From: JABWCE01 sp964617955
GTDB taxonomy: Bacteria > Bacteroidota > Bacteroidia > NS11-12g > UBA9320
Direction of reading: 5' to 3'
Length of the DNA: 64,000 nt
NCBI GenBank assembly: GCA_964617955.1
Contig: CAZTXB010000007.1
Location: 62,001 to 126,000, forward strand
This document shows, piece by piece, positions 50,038-59,441 of the stretch; the stretch's first letter is position 1; the number at the start of each line of letters is the position of its first letter. A program made the position numbers and the translations under genes. The notes under the pieces were generated by a model. That model saw only the letters and a program-made list of their open reading frames with translations. It made no database searches and had not been told where the DNA came from.

Positions 50038-51465
50038 TTGGATTCATCGTTTAAAAGCAACCTGGCATGGGACTATTTGAGTAAGTTTGGGAATATTATT
50101 TTCAGCCTCATTACCACTTCCATTCTAGCTCGCTTACTGAGACCTGAGGATTACGGTTTGGTTGGCATTTCGGCGGCAGTAAATGGCATAGCCGGTATAT
50201 TTTTTAATTTTGGCTTATCAAGTGCTATTATACAGTCTGACAATTTAAATAAACAAACTCTTTCAACCGTTTTTTATTTTAATCAGATTATTGCGGTTTC
50301 GCTATGGTTAGTCATACTATTTACATCTGGCCTAATAGAAAATTTTTATTCGATTGCCAACTTATCAGAAGTATTGGTATTTACCTCATTAAGCTTTATC
50401 ATCAATGGAGCAAGCATGGTGCCCAATGCATTGCTGGTAAAAGCTATGAAATTCAAGAACGTAACAATTATCAGTTTATGCTCGAATTTTATGAGTGGAA
50501 TTTTAGGTATCACCCTTGCCTTGAATAATTATGGCGTTTGGAGTTTAGTTTTTCAGCAATTATTTAATTCCCTTCTCATTCTTTTAGGGAGCTATATTGT
50601 TACAAAATGGTATCCAATTTTTTACTTCAAGATAAAATCAATCCAGTCTATGTTGAGATTTGGTGTGTATATGTTTTTATCTGGTTTTTTGGATGGAATA
50701 TTTACCCGGATTGATATTTTTTTAATTGGTAAAGTATTTAGTCCTTCAACTCTGGGATTATACACCAGAGCGCAAGGATTAGATGCACAAGTGAGAATTC
50801 TGTCAGCCAATAGTTTAATGGGCGTGCTTTTTCCGGCTTTTATTAAAATTAAAAATAATTTAGAAGAATTAAAACAATTATACTACAGATTTTTTGAGCT
50901 GGTCAGTTTCAGTTTTTGTTTATTAGGCGGGGTATTTTACATAGGCGCACATCAAATTTTCTTTTTGCTATTTGGGCCACAATGGGGTGTATCTGCTGAT
51001 TATTTTCAAATATTAATCTTGGCCGGCTTTGCCTACCCTTTAAGCAGCCTTTCTCTTTCAATTATTGAAGCGCGGGGAAACAGCAAAAACTTTTTTAAAC
51101 TAGAAGTGATAAAAAAAATATTAGTTCTCCCTACCTATTTTATTGCCTATCAATATGGCATCAAAGCTTATCTGGTTAGTTACCTGGCTTTTTGCATTAT
51201 TGGGACCTTTATGAATGTTCTTTTTCTCACATTCGAAATACCAATAACGGTTTTAGAAACGATCAAACAATTAGGAAGATATTTTTTCAGTTCAATATTA
51301 ATTGTATTGGTGTTGAATATATTTAAAGATAATTTTAGAGACAACTTGTTGAATACTTTTTTCATAACAATTACTTTCACTTTAATATATTTTATCACAC
51401 ATCATTTATTTAAAAGTAAGGGTCTAATCTACGCTTTCGAGTTGGTCAAGCATAAAAAGATATGA
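50038..51465 (+). CDS. Lipid-linked polysaccharide flippase (Wzx-like, MOP superfamily)
   Basis: A 475-residue protein with about 12-14 transmembrane helices. The start SSFKSNLAWDYLSKFGNIIF and the ILARLLRPEDYGLVGISAAV segment are typical of the WzxC/lipopolysaccharide flippase branch of the MOP superfamily. It would flip undecaprenyl-linked oligosaccharide across the inner membrane. TTG start at 50038, preceded by TTAACC-type repeats and no ribosome-binding site. From here rightwards the DNA is more AT-rich and genes are tightly spaced or overlapping; the next ATG overlaps its stop by 4 bp. Confidence 0.9.
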   Translation: MDSSFKSNLAWDYLSKFGNIIFSLITTSILARLLRPEDYGLVGISAAVNGIAGIFFNFGLSSAIIQSDNLNKQTLSTVFYFNQIIAVSLWLVILFTSGLIENFYSIANLSEVLVFTSLSFIINGASMVPNALLVKAMKFKNVTIISLCSNFMSGILGITLALNNYGVWSLVFQQLFNSLLILLGSYIVTKWYPIFYFKIKSIQSMLRFGVYMFLSGFLDGIFTRIDIFLIGKVFSPSTLGLYTRAQGLDAQVRILSANSLMGVLFPAFIKIKNNLEELKQLYYRFFELVSFSFCLLGGVFYIGAHQIFFLLFGPQWGVSADYFQILILAGFAYPLSSLSLSIIEARGNSKNFFKLEVIKKILVLPTYFIAYQYGIKAYLVSYLAFCIIGTFMNVLFLTFEIPITVLETIKQLGRYFFSSILIVLVLNIFKDNFRDNLLNTFFITITFTLIYFITHHLFKSKGLIYAFELVKHKKI

Positions 51466-52535
51466 TTACCGTCACAAAACCTTTTTTACCACCCTTTGAA
51501 GATTATCAAAAGTATCTGGAAGGAATTTGGCAACGCAATTGGTTGACAAATCATGGCCCTCTTGTACAGGAACTAGAAACTAAGTTAAAAGCCTACCTTG
51601 AGGTAGATTATTTACAGTTTACAGTTAATGGAACTATTCCATTACAAATAGCGCTTAAGGTATTGGAAATTGAAGGTGATGTAATTACAACTCCTTTTTC
51701 TTATGTAGCAACCACAGGTGCCATTTTGTGGGAGAATTGCCAACCTGTTTTTGTAGATATTGAGCCGGATACATTTTGCATTGACACAGATAAAATAGAG
51801 GCGGCTATCACCAACAAAACTTCAGCTATATTGGCAACGCATGTTTACGGATTTCCGTGCGATGTAATTAAAATAGAAGAGCTAGCTAAAAAACACCAGC
51901 TCAAAGTCATCTATGATGGGGCACATGCCTTTGGAGTTAAAATTAATGGAAAGAGTTTATTAGCTTATGGGGACATAAGTACCTCTAGTTTTCATGCAAC
52001 AAAACTTTTTCATACCGTTGAGGGTGGTGCCATTATCTGCAATAACCTTGAGCTTAACCATAAGATTTTTCTCTACAAATCTTTTGGTCATATAGGCGAT
52101 GATTATCGAAGTATAGGTATAAACGGTAAAAATTCTGAGTTTCATGCTGCTATGGGATTATGCAATTTACCGAGAGTAGGAGAATTCATAGAACAACGTC
52201 GAGAAATTGCAAATTTATATCGATTTGAGCTTTTTGGATTACCAATAAGTTTCCCAAATATTTCAAAGAGTATTGAGTACAATTATTCATATTTTCCAGT
52301 TTTATTTGGAAGTGAGGATCAATTATTAAAGGTTCAAAGTCATCTTCAATTGAATAATATAAATACAAGAAGGTATTTTTTTCCATCATTGAATAAATTA
52401 CCATATTTAGTTAGTACATCACATTGCCCTGTTTCAGAAAATATTTCTGAAAGGATATTATGTCTTCCTTTTTATCAGCAGCTTAGTCAAGAAGAGGTAA
52501 TTTCTGTTTGTTCATTCATAAAAGAAATTTTATAA
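51462..52535 (+). CDS. DegT/DnrJ/EryC1/StrS-family sugar aminotransferase
   Basis: A 357-residue PLP enzyme that transfers an amino group to a keto sugar nucleotide. It begins with PFLPPFEDYQKYLEGIWQRN and WLTNHGPLVQELE, the usual N-terminus of the family, and has VIYDGAHAFGV (PLP contact Asp) and the Schiff-base Lys181 in SSFHATKLFHTVEGGA. Length is typical. The formyltransferase at 55193 could modify the amino group formed. No 4,6-dehydratase is visible in the window; the keto-sugar source may lie to the right. Confidence 0.92.
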   Translation: MITVTKPFLPPFEDYQKYLEGIWQRNWLTNHGPLVQELETKLKAYLEVDYLQFTVNGTIPLQIALKVLEIEGDVITTPFSYVATTGAILWENCQPVFVDIEPDTFCIDTDKIEAAITNKTSAILATHVYGFPCDVIKIEELAKKHQLKVIYDGAHAFGVKINGKSLLAYGDISTSSFHATKLFHTVEGGAIICNNLELNHKIFLYKSFGHIGDDYRSIGINGKNSEFHAAMGLCNLPRVGEFIEQRREIANLYRFELFGLPISFPNISKSIEYNYSYFPVLFGSEDQLLKVQSHLQLNNINTRRYFFPSLNKLPYLVSTSHCPVSENISERILCLPFYQQLSQEEVISVCSFIKEIL

Positions 52536-52536
52536 A

Positions 52537-53241
52537 ATGAAAATTGCCATTATGCAACCCTATTTCTTTCCATATATTGGATATTTTCAGTTGATGCATG
52601 CTGTCGACGAATTTGTGGTTTATGACAATATTGAATACACAAAAAAAGGTTGGATTAATAGAAATAGAATATTACTAAATGGTAGCGATGCTTATATCAC
52701 TTTACCTCTAAAAAAAGATTCAGATTATTTGCATATCAAAGACAGATATCTTTCTGAAAATTGGGATTTGGAAAGAAATAAAATGATAAATAGAATTCAT
52801 GAATCCTATCACAAGGCACCCTACTTTCAAAATATTTTTCCATTATTGCAAAGCTGCATTTTGAATGAAGAGAGAAATTTATTTCAGTTTATTTTTTATT
52901 CACTTAAGAGGATAAAGGAGTATTTGAATATCTCAGCAAAATTAATTATTTCCTCAAATGTTCAAATAAATCACAATTTAAAAGGAACGGACAAAGTGTT
53001 GAGTATATGTAAAAAACAAGCTGCCAAAACCTATATAAATCCTATAGGTGGAACAGTTTTATATGATTCAGATATCTTTAAATCACACGGATTGGAGCTT
53101 TTTTTTTTAAAAACCAATAACTTTAAATATCTGCAATATAAAAATGATTTTATTCCGTGCTTATCAATTATAGATATTCTAATGTTTAACAGCATTGAAG
53201 AAACTCAGAATTTCTTAAAAAGTGATTACACATTGAATTAA
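52537..53241 (+). CDS. WbqC family protein
   Basis: A 234-residue protein of the WbqC family (PF08889), common in O-antigen and exopolysaccharide loci and often next to DegT aminotransferases. Characteristic N-terminus: MKIAIMQPYFFPYIGYFQL, then VYDNIEYTKKGWINRNRILL. The tail INPIGGTVLYDSDIFKSHGL is also typical. The reaction is not established. Starts 1 bp after the aminotransferase stop. Confidence 0.85.
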   Translation: MKIAIMQPYFFPYIGYFQLMHAVDEFVVYDNIEYTKKGWINRNRILLNGSDAYITLPLKKDSDYLHIKDRYLSENWDLERNKMINRIHESYHKAPYFQNIFPLLQSCILNEERNLFQFIFYSLKRIKEYLNISAKLIISSNVQINHNLKGTDKVLSICKKQAAKTYINPIGGTVLYDSDIFKSHGLELFFLKTNNFKYLQYKNDFIPCLSIIDILMFNSIEETQNFLKSDYTLN

Positions 53242-53252
53242 AACTTAAGAAG

Positions 53253-54224
53253 ATGTTTACTTGGAAAAAAATGGGAAGAGTTTTTGATCCTATGAAGGTT
53301 GAAGGAAGGTCATGGTTAAAGGAATTTGCACAAGCTCCGGCAACATTAGAGTTTGAAAATTTTCTTAGAATTTATTTCGCTTGTCGACCTCCAAGAGACA
53401 CTAAAACAGGGCAATACGTGAGCCATACTGCCTTTGTGGATGTGCGGAAGGAAAATTTTTTGGATATTATTGAATTTGCTGAAAAACCCATTTTTGTTTT
53501 AGGCGAACCAGGTACTTTTGATGAGTTTGGAACCTATCCGACATCGGTGCTAAGATATAATGGAGAATTGGTTGCATATTTTGGTGGGTGGACCAGATGT
53601 AGTTCGGTCCCATTTACAGTAGGTATTGGAAAAGCGTATAGTTATGATGAAGGAAAAACCTTTCAAAAAGTTGGCAAAGGTGGTCCTATTATTCCGTATA
53701 CTCCTGATGAGCCATTCATTATCAGTGGTCCAAAAATTCGCAGATTCAATGATATGTGGTACCTATTCTACATTGCTGGAAAAAAATGGGTAGTCGATAA
53801 TGGAGTACCTGAACCAGTTTACAGAGTGAGATTAGCTATTTCTCCTGATGGAGTTAAATGGACAAAAATTGGGAAAGATTTAATCGATACAAAAATTGAA
53901 GCTGATGAAGCACAAGCAAGTCCTGATGTGATTTTTTGGAATGGAATGTATCACATGTTTTTTTGTTACAGATATAGCACCAATTATAGGGAAAATGACC
54001 GTGGTTACAAAATTGGCTATGCTTATTCGAATGACTTAATTAATTGGACCAGAGATGATGAAAGAGCAGGAATCGATATTTCTCCGAATGGAGATTTTGA
54101 CAATGAATCTATTGCATACCCACATGTATTTGAGATGAATGGCAATTTACACATGTTTTATTTAGGAAACCAGGTCGGGAGATTTGGATTTGGATGGGCA
54201 AAATTAGAAAATTATAAATTTTAA
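53253..54224 (+). CDS. Five-bladed beta-propeller protein (GH43/GH32-like)
   Basis: A 323-residue protein with the blade repeats of the glycosyl-hydrolase clan F/J fold. It has WKKMGRVFDP at the start, HTAFVDVR, DEFGTYPTSVLRYNGELVAY, DEPFIISGPKIRRFNDMWYL, SPDVIFWNGMYHMFFCYRYS and SIAYPHVFEMNGNLHMFYLG. Acidic residues at blade starts match the general position of GH43 catalytic acids, but I cannot assign a substrate. It has no signal peptide, so it acts in the cytoplasm, perhaps on nucleotide-linked or lipid-linked precursors. A paralogue follows 9 bp downstream. Confidence 0.75.
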   Translation: MFTWKKMGRVFDPMKVEGRSWLKEFAQAPATLEFENFLRIYFACRPPRDTKTGQYVSHTAFVDVRKENFLDIIEFAEKPIFVLGEPGTFDEFGTYPTSVLRYNGELVAYFGGWTRCSSVPFTVGIGKAYSYDEGKTFQKVGKGGPIIPYTPDEPFIISGPKIRRFNDMWYLFYIAGKKWVVDNGVPEPVYRVRLAISPDGVKWTKIGKDLIDTKIEADEAQASPDVIFWNGMYHMFFCYRYSTNYRENDRGYKIGYAYSNDLINWTRDDERAGIDISPNGDFDNESIAYPHVFEMNGNLHMFYLGNQVGRFGFGWAKLENYKF

Positions 54225-54233
54225 ACCCGTTTC

Positions 54234-55190
54234 ATGAAGTGGAAAAAGTTAGGTAAAATATTCGACCCTACAGATTATAAGTTAGCTAATAATTGTGTTA
54301 ATTACGCACAATCTCCGCAAGTATTGGAGTTTGAAAATTACGTTCGCATTTATTTCTCTACTAGAGAAAGGGACTCCACTGGAAAATTCATAAGCCATGT
54401 CTCTTTTGTCGAAATGGATAAAGAATTTAAAAGCATTAAAAAAATATCAAACCATAACATAATTAAAATGGGAGCTTTAGGTTGCTATGATGAGCATGGA
54501 ATTTTCCCATTTAATGTAATAAGAGATGGCAATAGAATGCTAGGTTTTATAGGCGGCTGGAACAGAAGGGTAAGTGTTGATATTGAAACATCAATTGGTT
54601 TATCAATAAGTTTAGATGATGGACTGACTTTTACAAGAATTGGAGATGGGCCTGTATTATCTTCCACCCTAGATGAACCTTTTTTAGTTGGAGACCCATT
54701 TGTTTTAAAAATAGGTGATGCTTTCCATATGTGGTATATTTATGGTGTAAGGTGGATACAAAATCCGGAGAAAGATGTCAAAGAAAGGGTTTATAAAATC
54801 GGGCATGCAACTTCTTATGATGCCATAAGTTGGGTAAAAACCAATCGACAAATAATTGAAGATAAGCTAAATCATGATGAATGCCAGGCATTGCCAAGTG
54901 TTATTTTTCATAATGGAAAATACCATATGGTCTTTTGTTACCGACAAGCAATCGGCTTTAGAGAAAATAGCCGGGCTGCATACAGGATAGGATATGCATA
55001 TTCTAAAGATGGAATAACCTGGGAAAGGGATGATTTAAATATTGGTATTCAAACCACCCCGGGAGATTGGGATTCAGATATGATGTGTTATCCTCATATA
55101 TGTTCTGTAGATGGCAAAATATATTTACTATACAACGGAAATAATTTTGGAAAAGCAGGTTTTGGCCTAGCTTTATTGGAAGAAAATTAA
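54234..55190 (+). CDS. Five-bladed beta-propeller protein (paralogue)
   Basis: A 318-residue relative of the preceding protein, alignable throughout: WKKLGKIFDPTD at the start, HVSFVEMDK, YDEHGIFPFNVIRDGNRMLG, DEPFLVGDPFVLKIGDAFHM, LPSVIFHNGKYHMVFCYRQA and MCYPHICSVDGKIYLLYNGN. Also without a signal peptide. The two probably arose by tandem duplication and diverged to roughly 40-50 percent similarity by eye. Function unknown; the pair may act in sequence or as a heteromer. Confidence 0.75.
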   Translation: MKWKKLGKIFDPTDYKLANNCVNYAQSPQVLEFENYVRIYFSTRERDSTGKFISHVSFVEMDKEFKSIKKISNHNIIKMGALGCYDEHGIFPFNVIRDGNRMLGFIGGWNRRVSVDIETSIGLSISLDDGLTFTRIGDGPVLSSTLDEPFLVGDPFVLKIGDAFHMWYIYGVRWIQNPEKDVKERVYKIGHATSYDAISWVKTNRQIIEDKLNHDECQALPSVIFHNGKYHMVFCYRQAIGFRENSRAAYRIGYAYSKDGITWERDDLNIGIQTTPGDWDSDMMCYPHICSVDGKIYLLYNGNNFGKAGFGLALLEEN

Positions 55191-55192
55191 TT

Positions 55193-55882
55193 ATGAGAAT
55201 GAGCGTCAAAAACCTCCGCTTTGCTTTCTATGTTTCTGGATCTGCTACTCGATTGCTAAAAATAATCGAAAACTATCCAGAAATAATTACAAATACATTT
55301 TTAGTTATTAATGATGATGGCCCAAATCAAAAGTTAAGCAGCTTGCTTAAAAAGTTAAAAATTTATTACATCGAATATTGCTATAAGGACAAAGGCTTAA
55401 TAGGAAGTCAAGGAAATATTTATACCTCAGATTTACTGCTGGAAAAATTTACAGAATTTAAAATTGATTTTTCATTTTGTTTTGGGGGAAGATTATTAAA
55501 GGGTGAATTGCTCGATTCATTTAAGAATAAAATTATTAATTTTCATCCTGCCATATTACCAATGTTCCCAGGAATTAAATCCATTGATCAAGCATTGGAT
55601 GCCGATACATTCCTATTAGGCAATACCGCTCATTTTGTGGATGCTGGAAAAGATACTGGCCCCGTTATTATGCAAAGCATTATGCATAGTAAAAGTTTTT
55701 CAAACCATGAAGACGTATTGGGCATGCAATTACCTATGGTTTATCAAATTTTTTGCTGGCTTAATGAAAACAGAATCCAAGTTGTTAATAATAAAGTAAT
55801 TATAGAAAAAGCGCATTACGATCAAAACGTTTTTTATCCTCAAATAGAAAGAGTCCATTCACCTAAAATTATTACGCAATGA
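55193..55882 (+). CDS. Formyltransferase family protein, probably sugar N-formyltransferase
   Basis: A 229-residue protein of the methionyl-tRNA/GAR formyltransferase fold. The family active-site residues are present: Asn116 and His118 in INFHPAILPMFPGIKS, and Asp154 in VDAGKDTGPVIM. It lacks the C-terminal domain of methionyl-tRNA formyltransferase, and sits among polysaccharide genes, so it probably N-formylates an amino sugar using formyl-tetrahydrofolate. The next gene overlaps its stop by 4 bp. Confidence 0.85.
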   Translation: MRMSVKNLRFAFYVSGSATRLLKIIENYPEIITNTFLVINDDGPNQKLSSLLKKLKIYYIEYCYKDKGLIGSQGNIYTSDLLLEKFTEFKIDFSFCFGGRLLKGELLDSFKNKIINFHPAILPMFPGIKSIDQALDADTFLLGNTAHFVDAGKDTGPVIMQSIMHSKSFSNHEDVLGMQLPMVYQIFCWLNENRIQVVNNKVIIEKAHYDQNVFYPQIERVHSPKIITQ

Positions 55883-56631
55883 CTACAAACAGAGATTACA
55901 ACAAAGAATACAAAGACAATGACCGAAAATATTTTTATGGCTTTGACATTGATGTAATGCATCCTTATATGCTAAAGGCCTTTTCTCCCTTCTTTAAGGA
56001 AGGGAACCTATTAGAGCTTGGTAGCTTTAAAGGAGAGTTTACTAAAAGGTTGCTTAGTCTTTTTCATGACATCACCTGTGTTGAAGCATCAGACGAGGCT
56101 GTGATAGAAGCCAGAACTATGTTGGGAGCAAGTGTGAAAATTCACAACTGCCTTTTTGAAGACTTAACACTTTCGGAGAAGTATAGCAACATTATTTTAA
56201 CCCATGTACTGGAGCATATTGATAATCCGGTTGCCTTACTAAAAAAAATAAATGATGAGTGGCTAAGCGATAATGGGCGTTTCTTTTTGGTGTGCCCAAA
56301 TGCAAATGCCCCATCCCGTCAAATAGCTGTTAAGATGGGTCTTATAACTCATAATTCTGCGGTCACTCCGGCAGAAAAAGAACACGGACATGTAATTACC
56401 TATACTCTGGATACGCTTGAGAGAGATGCAAAAGCTGCAGGACTTAAGGTAATTCACAGGTCAGGCATTTTCTTTAAAGCGTTAGCCAATTTTCAGTGGG
56501 ACCGCTTATTGCAAACAGATATCATTTCTCAACCATATTTGGACGGTTGTTACGAATTAGGACAACAATATCCAGATTTATGTTCAAGTATATTCTTAAT
56601 GTGTGAAAAAGGAATAAACCATAACAATTAG
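55879..56631 (+). CDS. Class I SAM-dependent methyltransferase
   Basis: A 250-residue methyltransferase of the UbiE/Methyltransf_11-12 type. Motif I is NLLELGSFKGEFTKRLL (about residues 42-58), followed by ITCVEASDEAV and the post-I acidic residue, and ILTHVLEHIDNPVALL for the late core. It overlaps the formyltransferase stop by 4 bp and its own stop by one base with the next methyltransferase, which is a paralogue. Probably O- or N-methylates a sugar or a lipid carrier; substrate unknown. Confidence 0.85.
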   Translation: MTTNRDYNKEYKDNDRKYFYGFDIDVMHPYMLKAFSPFFKEGNLLELGSFKGEFTKRLLSLFHDITCVEASDEAVIEARTMLGASVKIHNCLFEDLTLSEKYSNIILTHVLEHIDNPVALLKKINDEWLSDNGRFFLVCPNANAPSRQIAVKMGLITHNSAVTPAEKEHGHVITYTLDTLERDAKAAGLKVIHRSGIFFKALANFQWDRLLQTDIISQPYLDGCYELGQQYPDLCSSIFLMCEKGINHNN

Positions 56632-57386
56632 TGCAAACCAACGAAATAAATTCAGAAAAGGAGTTTCTCGATAGCTTAGTCGATGATTATATTACATCAG
56701 ATGATTCAAGTCAACTGCGCTTGATGAGAAATCTAATGATGAAAACCTATAATCCATTTATAAAAAAGGGCATTTCCTTAGAACTGGGTTGTGAAATAGG
56801 TTACATGTCAGAGAGAATTGCTGCCCTTAGTACTAAAGTAGACATTGTGGATGGCTCGAAAAAATTTTTAAATGAGGTTAGAAAAAGAAACATTAATAAT
56901 GTGACTCTTCATTGTAAATTATTTGAAGAATTTAGTCCTGAACCGATTTATGATAATGTGTTTGCATCTCATATATTGGAACATTTAATCGATGTCCCTA
57001 TAGTTTTAGAAATGGTGAAAAAGGCTCTAAAACCCGATGGATTATTTTTTGTAGCTGTTCCTAATGCCAGGGCTTTGTCTAGGCAATTGGCCCGTCATAT
57101 GGGTTTGATTGACAGCCTCTTTGATTTAACACCTAACGACATAAGAGGTGGCCACAGAAGGGTTTATGACCGCGTAACACTTACTAGAGAATTAGAGAAT
57201 TCAGGATTTCAAATAGTTTCACAGGGTGGGATACTTTTTAAACCTTTTGCCGATTTTCAAATGGATAAACTACTTGATTTGGAACTGATAGGTCCATCCC
57301 AAATTGAGGGATTGGTAAAATTGGGAAACGAGTACCCAGATATGTGTGCCAACATATTTATGATTTGCCGAGCGAAAGAAAATTAG
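56631..57386 (+). CDS. Class I SAM-dependent methyltransferase (paralogue)
   Basis: A 251-residue paralogue of the preceding enzyme. Motif I is ISLELGCEIGYMSERIAAL, then VDIVDGSKKFLNEV and FASHILEHLIDVPIVLEMV. Both proteins share the late FVAVPNARALSRQLARHMGL / CPNANAPSRQIAVKMGL segment and a C-terminal GNEYPDMCANIFMIC / GQQYPDLCSSIFLMC end. GTG start directly after the previous TAG (TAGTG junction). Confidence 0.85.
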   Translation: MQTNEINSEKEFLDSLVDDYITSDDSSQLRLMRNLMMKTYNPFIKKGISLELGCEIGYMSERIAALSTKVDIVDGSKKFLNEVRKRNINNVTLHCKLFEEFSPEPIYDNVFASHILEHLIDVPIVLEMVKKALKPDGLFFVAVPNARALSRQLARHMGLIDSLFDLTPNDIRGGHRRVYDRVTLTRELENSGFQIVSQGGILFKPFADFQMDKLLDLELIGPSQIEGLVKLGNEYPDMCANIFMICRAKEN

Positions 57387-57387
57387 G

Positions 57388-58344
57388 ATGGGGCCTTCAA
57401 GCAACCTTCTTGTTTCAGTTTGCCTAATAACATATAAACACGAAAGCTATATACGCCAAGCTCTTGATAGTGTTGTTATGCAAAATGTTAACTTCTCGTG
57501 GGAAGTAATCATTGCCGATGATTGTTCTCCGGATAATACTCGTCAAATAATACTGGAATACAAGAGTAAATATCCTGATTTAATAAAACTACTTTTTCAG
57601 GTTAAAAATGTAGGTGGTGGGAAAAATTTTGTTGATTTAATAAATTCAGCTCAAGGAAAATATATAGCCTACCTAGAAGGTGACGATTACTGGACAGATC
57701 CCAATAAATTGCAAAAGCAATTTGATTTTATGGAAACTCATTTAGACTATTCTCTAAGTTATCATAAAATCAAAAAGATTCATACATATGCTATTGATTT
57801 TGAACCAGAACCGATTTCAAATATAGGAAATCTCAAAACAATAACTATCGATTATATCCTTAAGAGAGGTTGGTTTATACATAGTTGTTCAATGTTTTTT
57901 GTTAACTTTAGATTACCCGAAGGTTTTGAAGGATTATTTGTAGGCGATTATCCTCTACATGTGTTATTGGCAGATAAAGGCAAAGTAGGGTTTTTAGATG
58001 AATGCATGGGGGTATATAGAATAAGTAAAGAAGGCTATTCTGAAAAAAATATTCATGGAAATAATTACAAAAAAAGAAAAAAGAATTTCATTAGTACAAT
58101 TTTTCTTCAAAATTATTTAGATAAAAACACATCTTATAAATATCATAATCACTTTATGCAAAATAATTTTGGCTCAATATATTCACATCTCCATTATATT
58201 TTCCTTAATCATAAAAAGTTGTTTTTAAAAGAATTATTTGAAATAATAAAATCATTTAATTTGTTTTTTTTAATCTATCAAATGTTATTAAAGACTGTAA
58301 GATTTTGTAGATCTAAAAAATATCTGAGGTCGTTTAATAAATGA
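57388..58344 (+). CDS. Glycosyltransferase family 2
   Basis: A 318-residue GT-A fold glycosyltransferase. The N-terminal half carries VSVCLITYKHESYIRQAL, WEVIIADDCSPDNTRQII and the nucleotide/metal site AYLEGDDYWTDPNKLQKQ (the D-x-D-like motif). The remainder is helical and lysine-rich with a hydrophobic stretch near 285-300. It adds one sugar to the repeat unit on the cytoplasmic side; donor and acceptor cannot be told. Overlaps the next gene by 4 bp. Confidence 0.9.
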   Translation: MGPSSNLLVSVCLITYKHESYIRQALDSVVMQNVNFSWEVIIADDCSPDNTRQIILEYKSKYPDLIKLLFQVKNVGGGKNFVDLINSAQGKYIAYLEGDDYWTDPNKLQKQFDFMETHLDYSLSYHKIKKIHTYAIDFEPEPISNIGNLKTITIDYILKRGWFIHSCSMFFVNFRLPEGFEGLFVGDYPLHVLLADKGKVGFLDECMGVYRISKEGYSEKNIHGNNYKKRKKNFISTIFLQNYLDKNTSYKYHNHFMQNNFGSIYSHLHYIFLNHKKLFLKELFEIIKSFNLFFLIYQMLLKTVRFCRSKKYLRSFNK

Positions 58345-59441
58345 AAATAGTAACTATTTTAGGGGCTCGCCCACAATTTATTAAAGCCTCTGCCATAAGT
58401 AGAGTTATACGTACTGAAAATGCAACTATTAAAACAATTAATAGACATATTAAGGAAATAATTATTCATACGGGGCAGCATTTTGATTCAAATATGTCGG
58501 AAGTATTTTTTAAGGAACTAGAAATTCCAGAACCCGATATTAATTTGGGAATATCTGGATTATCCCATGGTGCTATGACAGGTCGTATGTTGGAGGCTAT
58601 TGAAATGGTACTAGATAATGAGAAACCAGATTTGGTGCTCGTTTATGGCGATACCAACTCAACACTTGCCGGTTCATTGGCAGCAAGTAAATTACACATC
58701 CCAATTGCACATGTAGAAGCAGGTCTCAGATCTTTTAATAGGATTATGCCTGAAGAAATTAACCGTATCATAACTGACCATATTTCAAAACATTTGTTCT
58801 GCCCCACACAAACAGCAGTAGATCATTTAGCCGAAGAAGGCATCAATGTAGGTGTTCACTTGGTTGGAGATGTGATGTTTGATTGTACACAATTCTATAG
58901 TGAAAAAGCCTTACAAAAAGTGAAACTAGGGAAATGGGGAATTACTGAAGGTAAATATGTTTTATGCACAATACACCGCGAAGAAAATACAAATATCCTA
59001 CACAGACTGGAATCTATACTATCGGCATTGCAGCTTATTTCAAAATCTACGCCAGTTTTATTACCAATACATCCACGTACAAGACAATTAATTAATTCAA
59101 AAAATATAAGCCATTTACTTGATGGTTTAATTATTATTGATCCTGTGCCATATTTAGAGATGACAAGGTTGCAAATGACGGCCAAAGCAATATTAACAGA
59201 TTCAGGTGGTATGCAGAAAGAGGCTTTTTTTCACAAAGTACCTTGCATTACATTGAGAGATGAAACAGAATGGGTGGAAACTGTTCAAATGGGCTGGAAC
59301 AAAATTGCAGGTGCAGATAAAAATTTAATCCTTGAAGCATATGAATCCTGTGCAGCAGGAGCCCCTTGTCAAATTAATCCGTATGGTGACGGCCAGGCTG
59401 CTAAAAAAATATTGGAAATCCTTAAAGCAAATTTTATATGA
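58341..59441 (+). CDS. wecB: UDP-N-acetylglucosamine 2-epimerase (non-hydrolysing)
   Basis: A 366-residue enzyme interconverting UDP-GlcNAc and UDP-ManNAc. It has the family start VTILGARPQFIKASAISRVI, HTGQHFDSNMSEVFF, VLVYGDTNSTLAGSLAASKL, HVEAGLRSFNRIMPEEINR and LTDSGGMQKEAFFHKVPCIT. Length is right for WecB. It suggests that ManNAc or ManNAcA-type sugars (or FucNAc/QuiNAc variants made by related C2-epimerases) enter the polymer. Overlaps both neighbours by 4 bp. Confidence 0.93.
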   Translation: MKIVTILGARPQFIKASAISRVIRTENATIKTINRHIKEIIIHTGQHFDSNMSEVFFKELEIPEPDINLGISGLSHGAMTGRMLEAIEMVLDNEKPDLVLVYGDTNSTLAGSLAASKLHIPIAHVEAGLRSFNRIMPEEINRIITDHISKHLFCPTQTAVDHLAEEGINVGVHLVGDVMFDCTQFYSEKALQKVKLGKWGITEGKYVLCTIHREENTNILHRLESILSALQLISKSTPVLLPIHPRTRQLINSKNISHLLDGLIIIDPVPYLEMTRLQMTAKAILTDSGGMQKEAFFHKVPCITLRDETEWVETVQMGWNKIAGADKNLILEAYESCAAGAPCQINPYGDGQAAKKILEILKANFI

